Under the pieces are notes generated by a model. That model saw only the letters and a program-made list of their open reading frames with translations. It was not told where the DNA came from and ran no database searches. This document shows positions 1 to 8,049 of a DNA stretch of 64,000 bases, piece after piece (within the stretch, counting starts at the first letter, position 1; every line of letters begins with the position of its first letter). The translations under genes and the position numbers were made by a program. The DNA is from Ruminococcus sp. (GTDB lineage: Bacteria; Bacillota_A; Clostridia; Oscillospirales; Ruminococcaceae), in the NCBI GenBank assembly GCA_017480485.1, contig JAFVAN010000032.1, positions 56,872 through 120,871 of the forward strand, in the 5' to 3' direction.

Positions 1-93
1 AATTTTCATATTTCAATATTTTGAACAAAAAACAGCACCTGTTTTTGTGCAATGTAAACGATTTCCGCGCGTATTATTTGTTGAATTAGTATC

Positions 94-122
94 TTGAAAA
101 AAAGCCAAAAATTTTGTATTAT
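94..122 (+). promoter_or_regulatory. sigma-A type promoter of the first lipoprotein gene
   Basis: A TTGAAA -35 box (94-99) and a TATTAT -10 box (117-122) are separated by exactly 17 bp in AT-rich DNA. Transcription would begin near 129, leaving a leader of about 70 nt before the ATG at 197. Confidence 0.75.
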
Positions 123-196
123 AGTTTTAATGGGACAGAAGAAGACCCAAACCAAAGCTCCCCCGGGGAGAACAAACTTTTAGGAGGAAATTTATT

Positions 197-1126
197 ATGA
201 CTACAAAGAAGCTTGCAGCTGTTCTTTGCGCTTTCGCAATGTCAACAGCAATGCTCACCGCCTGCGGCGACTCCGATTCTTCAAGCGATTCCGCAAAGAA
301 GGAAGACAAAAAGGACACTACTACCACCACCACCGCCGCTGCCGATGAGAGCGAGGCTCCTGCCGACAGCGAAGCACCCGCCGACAGCGAAGCACCCGCT
401 GAGAGCGAGGCTCCTGCCGAGAGCACTGCCGATGAGTCCAAGGCTGACGCTCCCGCAGGCACGGATATTGATTTCACATACCAGACCAAGTTCGAGGGCT
501 ATGACGCTTTCCTGATGTTCGGTGACGCCAACTGGCGCTTCGGCAACTGGAACGGTACAGGCGAAGAGACCGAGGGCTTCGGTATCGACGCCGACATCAC
601 AGGCGACGGCGAGTACACAGTTACTCTCGACAACAGAGTGCTCGGACCCGACGACAGAATTAACGAGAACGCCGATATGGACGAGGACGGCGATGTTGTT
701 CCCGCTCAGGGCTGCGTAGTATTCTGCGTTGACATCATCGGTATCTGCGACGGCACCACCAACTACGAGGGCAACGCTATGGAGAAGAACGCCCTCAAGG
801 ACGCCGAGGACGGCAAGAACTATCCCAACATCGCCAAGGACATCAAGGGCAAGTTTAAGGGCGACGGCAGCGATGTAAAGGTACAGGTGACCTCTATCAA
901 GGCTGACGGTCAGGAAGTAGAGTTCGACCCCTCCAAGATCGTTTACGGCAATATCGAGGACAACAACAACGCTTTCCGTATCGAGATCTACAACGACTAC
1001 GGCAAGACCAAGGATGATTCTCCTATCGACAAGGACGCTCTCACCTTCAAGAAGCTTGAAGTTACCTTCACCATCGAGGGTCTCGGCGAGGTAGGCCCCT
1101 TCGATACTCCTGCCTGGGCTGAGTAA
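197..1126 (+). CDS. secreted lipoprotein of unknown function
   Basis: A 309-residue lipoprotein. The N-terminus has a Lys-Lys pair, a hydrophobic stretch and the lipobox LTAC with the acylated Cys at residue 23. A Ser/Asp/Glu/Thr-rich linker follows, containing four tandem SEAPAD/SEAPAE hexapeptides (18-bp DNA repeats at about 349-420). The rest, from about residue 90, is an acidic, probably beta-rich extracellular domain with a GDANWRFGNWNG segment. A related GDAN..GFG segment occurs in the cell-surface protein at 9931, so the two may share a domain. The start is set by TAGGAGG seven to ten bases upstream. I recognise no catalytic motif; a ligand- or polysaccharide-binding role would be a guess. 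Confidence 0.85.
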   Translation: MTTKKLAAVLCAFAMSTAMLTACGDSDSSSDSAKKEDKKDTTTTTTAAADESEAPADSEAPADSEAPAESEAPAESTADESKADAPAGTDIDFTYQTKFEGYDAFLMFGDANWRFGNWNGTGEETEGFGIDADITGDGEYTVTLDNRVLGPDDRINENADMDEDGDVVPAQGCVVFCVDIIGICDGTTNYEGNAMEKNALKDAEDGKNYPNIAKDIKGKFKGDGSDVKVQVTSIKADGQEVEFDPSKIVYGNIEDNNNAFRIEIYNDYGKTKDDSPIDKDALTFKKLEVTFTIEGLGEVGPFDTPAWAE

Positions 1127-1151
1127 TTCAAGCAAACAGAATATTTTAAGA

Positions 1152-1180
1152 ATGGCCGATAGCAATATCGGCCATTTGCA
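1152..1180 (+). terminator. hairpin after the lipoprotein gene
   Basis: An 9-bp stem ATGGCCGAT / ATCGGCCAT with a six-base loop lies 26 bp after the stop codon. The T-run is very short (TT), so it may be a weak or factor-assisted terminator. The DNA from about 1190 to 1300 contains a degenerate piece of the dispersed repeats (AGCCCTGTCA and a CTCCCCTCCGGGGAGG palindrome) and no gene. Confidence 0.5.
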
Positions 1181-1323
1181 TATGTGCTGACAGAGTTCGC
1201 CTGCAAAAAGCCCTCCGAACGGCTGCACTGCGGCCTCATCCACAAGGGCGCCCGCCTCCCCTCCGGGGAGGCTCGGCAAGCCCTGTCAGACGATGAAATG
1301 AAAAATGGTGGGGGAATTAAAAA

Positions 1324-2424
1324 ATGCCTTTTAAGATAGTTCGTGACGATATCACCCATGTGCGGGCGGACGCCATTGTCAACGCCGCCAACAGCAGCCT
1401 GCTGGGGGGCGGAGGCGTTGACGGAGCAATACACAAGGCCGCGGGCAGGCACCTGCTGGAGGAATGCCGCACCCTTGGGGGCTGCGAAACGGGAGACGCC
1501 AAGGTCACGAAGGGCTATAAGCTCAAATGCAGATACATCATCCACGCCGTTGGGCCCGTGTGGCGGGGCGGCAGAGAGGGTGAGGCCCAAAAGCTGCGCT
1601 CCTGCTACGACAGGGCTCTGGCTCTGGCGGAGGAGCGGGGCTGCGAGAGCATTGCCTTTCCGCTGATCTCCTCCGGCATCTACGGCTACCCGAAGGCCGA
1701 GGCCTTGGGGATAGCTGTAGCGGCCTTCGAGGACTTCCTTCGCCGCAGCGATATGGACATAACTCTGGTGATCTTTGACCGCAGCGCCTTTGAGATAAGC
1801 AGCGGCCTCTACAGCTCCATCTCGGAGTTCATCGACGACGCCTACGCGGACAACGCCCGCAAAAACGACCGCCGCCGCCCCATGCAGCTGCGGGCCGTAC
1901 AGGAGTCGGCGCCCTACATCCCCGACCTTGAAGAGGGCGCGGCGGCCGACGAAGCCCCCGAGCCCGAGCCTCTGTTCTCCGAGGCCCTTGCCGAGGCCCC
2001 GAAGCAGAGTGCTATGAGGCCCATGATGGCGCCCATGGGTGCCGCCGCCAAGCCCGCCGAAAGTCTTGATGCCTTTCTGGCCTCCCGGGACGAGAGCTTT
2101 TCACAATACCTGCTGCGGCTCATCGACGAGAGCGGCATGACCGACCCCGAGGTCTACCGCAAGGCGAACATCGACCGCAAGCTTTTTTCAAAGATACGCT
2201 CGAAGAAGGACTACAAGCCCAAGAAGCAGACGGTGCTGGCCTTTGCCATCGCCTTAGAGCTGGACCTTGACGGCACGGAGCAGCTGCTCTCCAAGGCCGG
2301 CTTTGCCCTCTCGGACAGCATCAAGTTCGATCTGATAGTGAAGTATTTCATCCTGAACCGAAGGTATGATATCTTTGAGATCAATCAGGCGCTGTTTGCC
2401 TTTGACCAGACACTGATGTGCTAA
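1324..2424 (+). CDS. macro-domain protein with a C-terminal HTH-like domain
   Basis: 366 residues. Residues 1-165 form a macro (ADP-ribose-binding) domain: the motif [18 protein letters not shown] at residues 19-36 carries the two Asn residues and Gly-rich loop that bind ADP-ribose, and SSGIYGYP is the second phosphate loop. Family members hydrolyse O-acetyl-ADP-ribose or remove ADP-ribose from proteins or DNA. A low-complexity Ala/Pro/Glu linker (about 190-250) leads to a helical C-terminal domain (about 260-366) with a [19 protein letters not shown] segment that resembles an Xre-like helix-turn-helix. The start is supported by GGTGGGGG 9 nt upstream. It is monocistronic. The substrate is unknown; the C-terminal domain suggests nucleic-acid or partner binding. 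Confidence 0.88.
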   Translation: MPFKIVRDDITHVRADAIVNAANSSLLGGGGVDGAIHKAAGRHLLEECRTLGGCETGDAKVTKGYKLKCRYIIHAVGPVWRGGREGEAQKLRSCYDRALALAEERGCESIAFPLISSGIYGYPKAEALGIAVAAFEDFLRRSDMDITLVIFDRSAFEISSGLYSSISEFIDDAYADNARKNDRRRPMQLRAVQESAPYIPDLEEGAAADEAPEPEPLFSEALAEAPKQSAMRPMMAPMGAAAKPAESLDAFLASRDESFSQYLLRLIDESGMTDPEVYRKANIDRKLFSKIRSKKDYKPKKQTVLAFAIALELDLDGTEQLLSKAGFALSDSIKFDLIVKYFILNRRYDIFEINQALFAFDQTLMC

Positions 2425-2433
2425 GATGCGGGC

Positions 2434-2531
2434 GGTGCCCCGCCGGGGCAGGTCGCGTGTTCACTCGCAAGCTCGTTTACAACGGTGGAATGTGAGGGGG
2501 CTCCCTCACGATACGGCGGCACTTAGAGGGG
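2434..2531. repeat. dispersed repeat, family A
   Basis: Reverse-orientation copy of a family found at least ten times in the window. Its landmarks are CACTCGCAAGCTCG, GAGGGGGCTCCCTC and ATACGGCGGCACTTAGA. The inner GAGGGGGCTCCCTC is itself palindromic. Confidence 0.8.
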
Positions 2532-2545
2532 TTCGGCAAGAGAAT

Positions 2546-2586
2546 AAAGCCCGCAAGGTCACATATCGACCTTGCGGGCTTTTTCA
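2546..2586. terminator. bidirectional terminator between convergent genes
   Basis: A GC-rich stem AGCCCGCAAGGTC / GACCTTGCGGGCT with a seven-base loop is flanked by A-run and T-run, so it can terminate both the macro-domain gene from the left and the alpha-galactosidase operon from the right. Confidence 0.85.
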
Positions 2587-2593
2587 TTATTCT

Positions 2594-4243
2594 TTACTTC
2601 AATCTTCCGTCGGGCAGGAGGGTGATGGTCTTGACCCTGCCCCGCAGGGAAAGGGTCAGCTTCACCTCGCCCTTGTCCCACTCGGCACGGAGCACCCGAG
2701 CATCGGACCAGCGGCGGGCGGTGGCCAGCAGGCGGCGCTGCCTGTCGTCGTAGCCGCTCACGTCGTCGGAGGTGAAGTACACGCTGCCGAGAACGTGGTT
2801 GATGATGGCCAGGCTCTGCTTCTGGCAGTGGTAGAGGGAGATGTTGTCGTCCCGCAGCAGGAAGACATCCGGGTCGTTGAGGAAGGCCCTGCCGTCCAGC
2901 TGGCGGCGGAAGACGGTGTTGAGCATGGAGTTTTTGGTGGAGACCCGCTCACGGTGGGTCAGCTGCATAACGGCGTTGTCGTTCCAGCTCAGGCCCACGT
3001 CGCAGCCGATGCGGCAGTAGTCGCACTTTCCGAAGGCGGGCATCAGCGGCACGCCGCAGCCCAGCAGCAGCTTGTGTCCCACGCACTCCCGCAGGAAGTC
3101 CATGGCCTCGCACATTATCTGGCCGCGGCTCTTGCCCTGCTGGGGCCGGATGCAGACGGCGTAGAGGAAGTCCAGCTTGACCATGTCGAAGCCCCACTCG
3201 TGGAGTACCGTGCGGAACACCTCCCGCAGGTATTCCCTGACCTCCTCGTTGTAGAAGTCAAGGACGAAGCTTCCGCTCCAGTTGCAGCCCGCAGGCAGGG
3301 GGGCGCCGTCGGGGCCCTTTAGCAGCCAGTCCTTTTTGTTCCTGTAGATATCCGAATCCCGCTCGCAGACAAAGGGTGCCAGCCACAGGCCCGAGAGCAT
3401 CTCGCTGTTGTGGGCGGCCTCGCTTATGCAGGCTATGCCGTTCGGGAACTTCTGCTTGTTTATGCTCAGCCAGTCGCCCACAGCCGTCTGGTAGCCGTCG
3501 TCGATCTGGAAGATATCCTGTCTGACACCGCTCTTGGCCACGGCCTCAAGGTCGTGGAGCAGCTTGATCTCGCTGATATCCTGATAGTGCCTGTACCAGC
3601 TGGTGTAACCGAAGATGGGCTGGGCCTTGGGACGGTCGATCTCCATCAGGGCGAACCAGCGGTCAAAGACCTCCTCCTCGGTGCCCGTCAGGGTGACGAT
3701 ATCGAGGGCATCGAAGGGCACGCCGTAAACGGCCCCGTCGCAGTCCCGGCTAATCCTTAGCTTCTCGCGGCCCGAGAAGAGCTCGAAGACCGTGAAGCCG
3801 CTGCGCTCGCTTACAGAGCCCATCAGCATATACTCGTCGCCCCGACGGATGTAGCCGTAGCTGAACCCGTGGAAGTCGCCCTTGCGGCTGCTGTAGCCCA
3901 CAAAGCCGTAGTCGCCGTATTTGTCGAAATTGTATTTCCTCACCAAGGGCATGGGGATCTGGTTGATGCCCCGCATTTTTTCGCTGGTGCTGTACTCGCG
4001 GCTGTCGGTCCAGGACTGATAGCCGTTCATGAAAACCCTGTCCTCGGGGGAAACGGTGAGCTTCGCCTCGATGAATATTTCCTCGAACTCCACCTCCTGC
4101 GCGGGCACCACGCGGATGCGCACGCGCTCGTCGTCGCTGATGAGCTTGGCGTTGAATTCGGGCAGCTCCAGCACGTCCGTGAACTCACAGCTCATGCCGT
4201 TGAATTTTATAGTCGCGGTATATTCGGCAGGCTTGTTAAGCAT
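2594..4243 (-). CDS. alpha-galactosidase, GH36-type
   Basis: 549 residues, cytoplasmic (no signal peptide). This fits a retaining alpha-galactosidase of clan GH-D. A beta-sandwich N-terminal region (1-190) precedes a TIM barrel. The barrel carries MVKLDFLYA with the predicted nucleophile Asp358, and CRIGCDVGLSW with the predicted acid/base Asp415. WYRHY and QIDDGYQ mark substrate-pocket strands. It is shorter than the ~700-residue GH36 enzymes, like the compact clostridial forms. The ATG directly follows the transporter stop codon (TAAATG), with AGGAGGAG inside the end of the transporter gene, so translation is coupled. Together with the GPH symporter it suggests import and intracellular hydrolysis of melibiose- or raffinose-type sugars. 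Confidence 0.88.
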   Translation of the reverse strand: MLNKPAEYTATIKFNGMSCEFTDVLELPEFNAKLISDDERVRIRVVPAQEVEFEEIFIEAKLTVSPEDRVFMNGYQSWTDSREYSTSEKMRGINQIPMPLVRKYNFDKYGDYGFVGYSSRKGDFHGFSYGYIRRGDEYMLMGSVSERSGFTVFELFSGREKLRISRDCDGAVYGVPFDALDIVTLTGTEEEVFDRWFALMEIDRPKAQPIFGYTSWYRHYQDISEIKLLHDLEAVAKSGVRQDIFQIDDGYQTAVGDWLSINKQKFPNGIACISEAAHNSEMLSGLWLAPFVCERDSDIYRNKKDWLLKGPDGAPLPAGCNWSGSFVLDFYNEEVREYLREVFRTVLHEWGFDMVKLDFLYAVCIRPQQGKSRGQIMCEAMDFLRECVGHKLLLGCGVPLMPAFGKCDYCRIGCDVGLSWNDNAVMQLTHRERVSTKNSMLNTVFRRQLDGRAFLNDPDVFLLRDDNISLYHCQKQSLAIINHVLGSVYFTSDDVSGYDDRQRRLLATARRWSDARVLRAEWDKGEVKLTLSLRGRVKTITLLPDGRLK

Positions 4244-5641
4244 TTAGTTCTCCTCCTGTTCGTTGTCGATGGCGCCGTCGATAACGGCCTTAACGTCCTT
4301 CTCCTTATAGAGGCCAAGGATGAGGCCTCCGCAGAGGCAGAGGGCGGCGGCCACAGCCGCGGTGACTCTCAGGCCGAAGCCGTGCTCGCCTATGCCCTTG
4401 ATGGAGGTAAAGAGCACCATTGCCAGGGCCTGGCCCAGCTTCATTGCAAAGGTCCTTGCCGCAAAGAACATACCCTCGCGGCTCTCGCCTGTCTTGATGC
4501 CGTCGGCCTGAGCCACGTCGGCAACGATGGCCTGAGGCAGGATGCCCAGCACTGCCATCGGGATGGAGGCCAGCACGGAGATCGAAAGGCCGTTGACCAT
4601 CTTCGGCATACCCAGCTTGCCCGCAAAGGCGGTGTAGAGGAACACCATGCTGAAGAACACGAAGGCGCTGATGACCAGCTTTTTCTTGCCAAGCTTCTTG
4701 GCAAGGATATTGACAGGCAGATAGAACACAAGGCTCATGGCTGTCATTGTTGCAAAGAGGATGAAGGTCTTGTCGGCGTCCAGACCGATGAGGGTAACGG
4801 TATAGAAGGAGAGGCCTGTCTGGAACATTGTAAGGGCCACCCAGTAGAAGATATCCGAGGCCACGAATTTTCTGAACTCGCGGTTGGAGAAGGTCTTTGA
4901 AAGGGAGGCAAAGGCCGGGGTCTCGGAGGGGGTGGTGTCAACGTAATCGGGCTCTCTTATGGTGAAGACAGGCACCAGCATACAGATAGCGGCAACGCCC
5001 GCCATAATGCCTATTGTCAGGCGGAAGGAATTGGCATAGCCCATGGAATCACGGAAGAGGTCCGCGATATTGGGGACCAGATAGGAGAAGGCGCTGCCCA
5101 GGAAGAAGGTAACGGAGATATAGGTAGAGACGTTTATCCTGTCGGTGGGGTCCCGGCCCAGCTCGGGAAGCAGGGCGTTATAGGGCGTGCAGTAGATGGT
5201 CATGAACAGATAGAAGAGCAAAAGCGTTACCAGCAGCGTAACGTTATTGGCCCAAGAGATATGCCCCACGGGGGAAACGAAGATGAGCACTGTTATTGCG
5301 GCAAAGGGGACCGCTATCGCTCTCATGAAGGGGATGCGCCTGCCGTCCTTGTGGCGGCTGCGGTCGGATTTTGAGGCTATATAGGGGTCTGTGACGGCGT
5401 CGAAGAGGCGGCCGATGGCGGTTATACAGCCAATAACGGTGAGTCCGAGGACGATGCTCGACTGGGTGATGAAGGTCTTCTGGCCCAGCTCTATCTCAGA
5501 GTCCTCGGGCATATAGAAGAACACGAGCCAGTTCGATACGATGCCCGAAAGCATTGACCAGCCAAGCTGGCCGATAGCGAACAGCCAAAGTATCTTGTTG
5601 GTTATCTTTTTCTTTGGAGCCTGTGCGGCGGCGTTATTCAT
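4244..5641 (-). CDS. GPH-family sugar:cation symporter (MFS)
   Basis: 465 residues with about twelve hydrophobic segments, an MFS transporter of the glycoside-pentoside-hexuronide:cation symporter group. The loop DAVTDPYIASKSDRSRHKDGRR at about 88-109 is the family signature (D-x-x-T-D-P ... G-R-R-x-P). Such proteins import glycosides such as melibiose with sodium or protons. It overlaps tetR upstream by 4 bp (ATGA), uses AAGGAGG within the end of tetR, and touches the alpha-galactosidase gene downstream, which makes an alpha-galactoside the likeliest substrate. That is inference from context; a beta-glucoside or xyloside cannot be excluded. Confidence 0.87.
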   Translation of the reverse strand: MNNAAAQAPKKKITNKILWLFAIGQLGWSMLSGIVSNWLVFFYMPEDSEIELGQKTFITQSSIVLGLTVIGCITAIGRLFDAVTDPYIASKSDRSRHKDGRRIPFMRAIAVPFAAITVLIFVSPVGHISWANNVTLLVTLLLFYLFMTIYCTPYNALLPELGRDPTDRINVSTYISVTFFLGSAFSYLVPNIADLFRDSMGYANSFRLTIGIMAGVAAICMLVPVFTIREPDYVDTTPSETPAFASLSKTFSNREFRKFVASDIFYWVALTMFQTGLSFYTVTLIGLDADKTFILFATMTAMSLVFYLPVNILAKKLGKKKLVISAFVFFSMVFLYTAFAGKLGMPKMVNGLSISVLASIPMAVLGILPQAIVADVAQADGIKTGESREGMFFAARTFAMKLGQALAMVLFTSIKGIGEHGFGLRVTAAVAAALCLCGGLILGLYKEKDVKAVIDGAIDNEQEEN

Positions 5642-6294
5642 TGCAGTTCCTCCTTAGCGGCTACATATCTCATAGCCATATCTATCATGAGATCGAGCTC
5701 GCGCTCGGCAAACTCGTTTTCTCCTTCAAAAATATCCCCGCGGGCGAACTTCTCGCTCATCTGCATCAGGGCGTGGGTAACGGCGAGGTAGAGTATCCTG
5801 AAATCCAGCCCCGCTCTGGCGGATCCGTCCCTGATGCCGTTCTGGTAGGCGCTTTCCAGCAGGGGGTAGAAGTCCATCACGCTGCGGCGGTACTGTTCCA
5901 GCTCCTCGGGGGGGATGTCCTCGGAAAGGATGTACCTGTCGAAGCTGTCCAGAAACCGCAGGAAGTCCTGATGGGAGAGGTAGAGGACCTTGAACACCTT
6001 CATGAGCTCGCCCAGCTGACCGATGCCGTTTTTCTGCTTATAGTAATCGCACTCGAAGACCCCGTCGAAGAGGGCTCTCACCGACTGCCACAGCAGGCAG
6101 CCTGCCCGCATCACCAGCACGGGCTTTGTGCCGAACCAGCGGTAGAGGGAGGCGACGCCTATCTCGCAGCCCTCGGCGATATCGGTCATTGTGATCTCGC
6201 TCACGTCCCGTTTCAGCAGCAGCTCTGCGGTATACTGAACGGCGGCTGTCATGCGGTCATTTTTAGCATTTTCAAGAATTTTTTTATATTCCAC
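5638..6294 (-). CDS. TetR-family transcriptional regulator
   Basis: 218 residues. The N-terminal three-helix DNA-binding domain includes ITMTDIAEGCEIGVASLYRWFGTK (about 34-57), the typical TetR helix-turn-helix. The C-terminal region is an all-helical ligand-binding and dimer domain of unknown ligand. The start is GTG, with AAAGGAG ten bases upstream. It is the first gene of the transporter/alpha-galactosidase operon and lies directly below a promoter overlapped by an inverted repeat, so it very likely represses its own operon. The inducer could be the transported sugar, though sugar operons are more often run by LacI or AraC proteins. Confidence 0.85.
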   Translation of the reverse strand: MEYKKILENAKNDRMTAAVQYTAELLLKRDVSEITMTDIAEGCEIGVASLYRWFGTKPVLVMRAGCLLWQSVRALFDGVFECDYYKQKNGIGQLGELMKVFKVLYLSHQDFLRFLDSFDRYILSEDIPPEELEQYRRSVMDFYPLLESAYQNGIRDGSARAGLDFRILYLAVTHALMQMSEKFARGDIFEGENEFAERELDLMIDMAMRYVAAKEELQ

Positions 6295-6312
6295 TTGACA
6301 AACGCTCCTTTT

Positions 6313-6353
6313 TGTGATAGACTAACTATCAGTATGATACATATTCTATCACA
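6313..6353. promoter_or_regulatory. candidate TetR operator
   Basis: An inverted repeat TGTGATAGA (6313-6321) / TCTATCACA (6345-6353) spaced by 23 bp encloses a second palindrome GATAG-ACTAA-CTATC type (6317-6330). It covers the -10 box and start of the tetR promoter. It also lies upstream of the divergent gene at 6463, so both directions could be controlled. Confidence 0.6.
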
Positions 6354-6371
6354 CTTCCCTTGTTTTGTCAA
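6343..6371 (-). promoter_or_regulatory. promoter of the tetR/symporter/alpha-galactosidase operon
   Basis: On the minus strand TTGACA (6371-6366) and TAGAAT (6348-6343) are 17 bp apart. The -10 box lies inside the right arm of the candidate operator. Confidence 0.75.
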
Positions 6372-6462
6372 GGGGGAGAGAGAAAAAAGTTTTTAAGTCC
6401 TACACCAAAGTTTCAGTTGTCTATAATTTTTATTCATTATATTTATCAGGAGGTACTTTACC

Positions 6463-7911
6463 ATGGACAGATCTTCCGTTATCTTCGGCAACGAGATGCG
6501 CGCGGGGGACGTGCGCAAGGCCGTCAACAACGCCCGCAAAATGGCTAAAAAGCACGGCGACGACCGCGAAAAGCACTACCACCTCGCCGCTGTGGAGAAC
6601 CCCGTCATCGGCCCCGTTATGGGCGTCAAAAACCTCGTCCTCTCGGACACCCCCCTCTCCCTTGACCCCGAGAAAAGCATCATCATCGGCAACATCCGCA
6701 TGGGCTTCGGCCACTACAGGATATCTATGGCCATCGCCTCTGCCGCCCGCGCTCTGGGCTACGAGCCCTACTGGTTCGACCTGAATTCCTTCAAGGGCAC
6801 CGCCGCCACAAACATCATCTCCGCCCAGAACGACCTCTACTCTCTGGGCTCCCGCATCTCCCAGAAAAGCAAGCTCTTTAATAAAATAGTATGGGAGCCC
6901 CTGAACAGCGAGGGCTTCCGCAAGCTCACCTACAACTGCTCCGACCAGAAGATGACCGAGCTTATGACGGGCCTTTATGACGACCTGCCGAAGGACATCC
7001 CCTTTGCGGCGACCCACGTTTGGCCCGCGCAGGCGGCTGTTCATGCGGGCCTCACAAGGGTGGTGAACGTTGTTCCCGACAACTGGCCCATGGCCCTGCA
7101 TCTGGCCGAGGGCTCGCTGCACACCGTTCAGACCCAGTCCTCCTACCTTGGCTACAAGGTGCTGCGGGGGATGGACAAGAAGCGCATCCTGAAGCCCATG
7201 CCCGACGACTCCATCGCCTTCACGGGCCACTACATCGACCACGAGCTGGTCTCAAACATTGAGGCCGACTGCCAGCGCCGCATCAAGCGCCTTGAGGCCG
7301 GAGCTGCCAAGCGCTATCTGCTGACCATCGGCGGTGCGGGAGCCCAGCAGGATATCTTTGTTTCCATCATCCGCCGCCTGCTGCCGAAGATCAGGAAGAA
7401 CAAGGCCATGCTGATGATAAACCTTGGGGACCACTACGACGTGCTGGACGCCATCAAGCAGAAGGTGCCGGAGCTGGGCTCCCTGACCACCGAGCACATC
7501 GACGACTTTGCCGAGACCTCCCGCTTTGCGGAGGAGGCACTGGACGGCGAGCTCTCGGGCATCCATGTATTCTGTCACAAGGACATCTTTGCGGCGGTGT
7601 ACTCCACCAACCTGCTGATGCGGGCCTGCGACGTGCTGATAACCAAGCCCAGCGAGCTGGCCTTCTATCCCGTGCCGAAGCTGATGATAAAGCGGGTGGG
7701 CGGCCACGAGGCTTGGGGCGCCATCCGCGCCGCAGAGATCGGCGACGGCACCTTCGAGTGCGAGACCATGAACGACATCGCGGCAATGCTCTCTGCCCTG
7801 CAAAACGACGACAGCATCCTGCGGTTCATGTGCGACAACATCGTAAAGGCCAAGGAGGCAGGCACCTACAACGGCGCCTACAAGGCCGTTAAGCTTGCCG
7901 TCGGCAAATAA
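6463..7911 (+). CDS. GT-B fold glycosyltransferase-like protein
   Basis: 482 residues, soluble. I do not recognise a named family with certainty. The N-terminal half has SIIIGNIRMGFGHYRISMAIA (about 71-91), a Gly-rich loop followed by a helix as in MurG and monogalactosyldiacylglycerol-synthase-like GT-B enzymes. The C-terminal half has LLTIGGAGAQQD and ITKPSELAFYPVPKLMIKRVGGHE, resembling the nucleotide-sugar-binding K-P-S/G-G and E-rich region of that fold. Start is fixed by AGGAGG seven bases upstream of ATG. It is divergent from tetR, has its own terminator and stands alone, so acceptor and donor cannot be guessed. Confidence 0.6.
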   Translation: MDRSSVIFGNEMRAGDVRKAVNNARKMAKKHGDDREKHYHLAAVENPVIGPVMGVKNLVLSDTPLSLDPEKSIIIGNIRMGFGHYRISMAIASAARALGYEPYWFDLNSFKGTAATNIISAQNDLYSLGSRISQKSKLFNKIVWEPLNSEGFRKLTYNCSDQKMTELMTGLYDDLPKDIPFAATHVWPAQAAVHAGLTRVVNVVPDNWPMALHLAEGSLHTVQTQSSYLGYKVLRGMDKKRILKPMPDDSIAFTGHYIDHELVSNIEADCQRRIKRLEAGAAKRYLLTIGGAGAQQDIFVSIIRRLLPKIRKNKAMLMINLGDHYDVLDAIKQKVPELGSLTTEHIDDFAETSRFAEEALDGELSGIHVFCHKDIFAAVYSTNLLMRACDVLITKPSELAFYPVPKLMIKRVGGHEAWGAIRAAEIGDGTFECETMNDIAAMLSALQNDDSILRFMCDNIVKAKEAGTYNGAYKAVKLAVGK

Positions 7912-7918
7912 GGATAAA

Positions 7919-7950
7919 GCAAGCCCGCGCTTATGCGCGGGTTTACTTTT
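7919..7950 (+). terminator. intrinsic terminator
   Basis: Stem CCCGCGC / GCGCGGG with a four-base loop, followed by TTTACTTTTTT, eight bases after the stop codon. Confidence 0.85.
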
Positions 7951-7973
7951 TTCGTTAGGCGGGTAAAAAAATA

Positions 7974-8002
7974 TTGACAGCCTATTTGGCTTGTGATATA
8001 AT
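7974..8002 (+). promoter_or_regulatory. consensus sigma-A promoter
   Basis: TTGACA (7974-7979) and TATAAT (7997-8002) with 17 bp between them: a perfect consensus. The gene starts about 40 nt downstream of the expected start point. Confidence 0.88.
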
Positions 8003-8049
8003 AAAAAAAGCGAAATATACCTAAATCTGTATATAAAGGTAGTGATATT

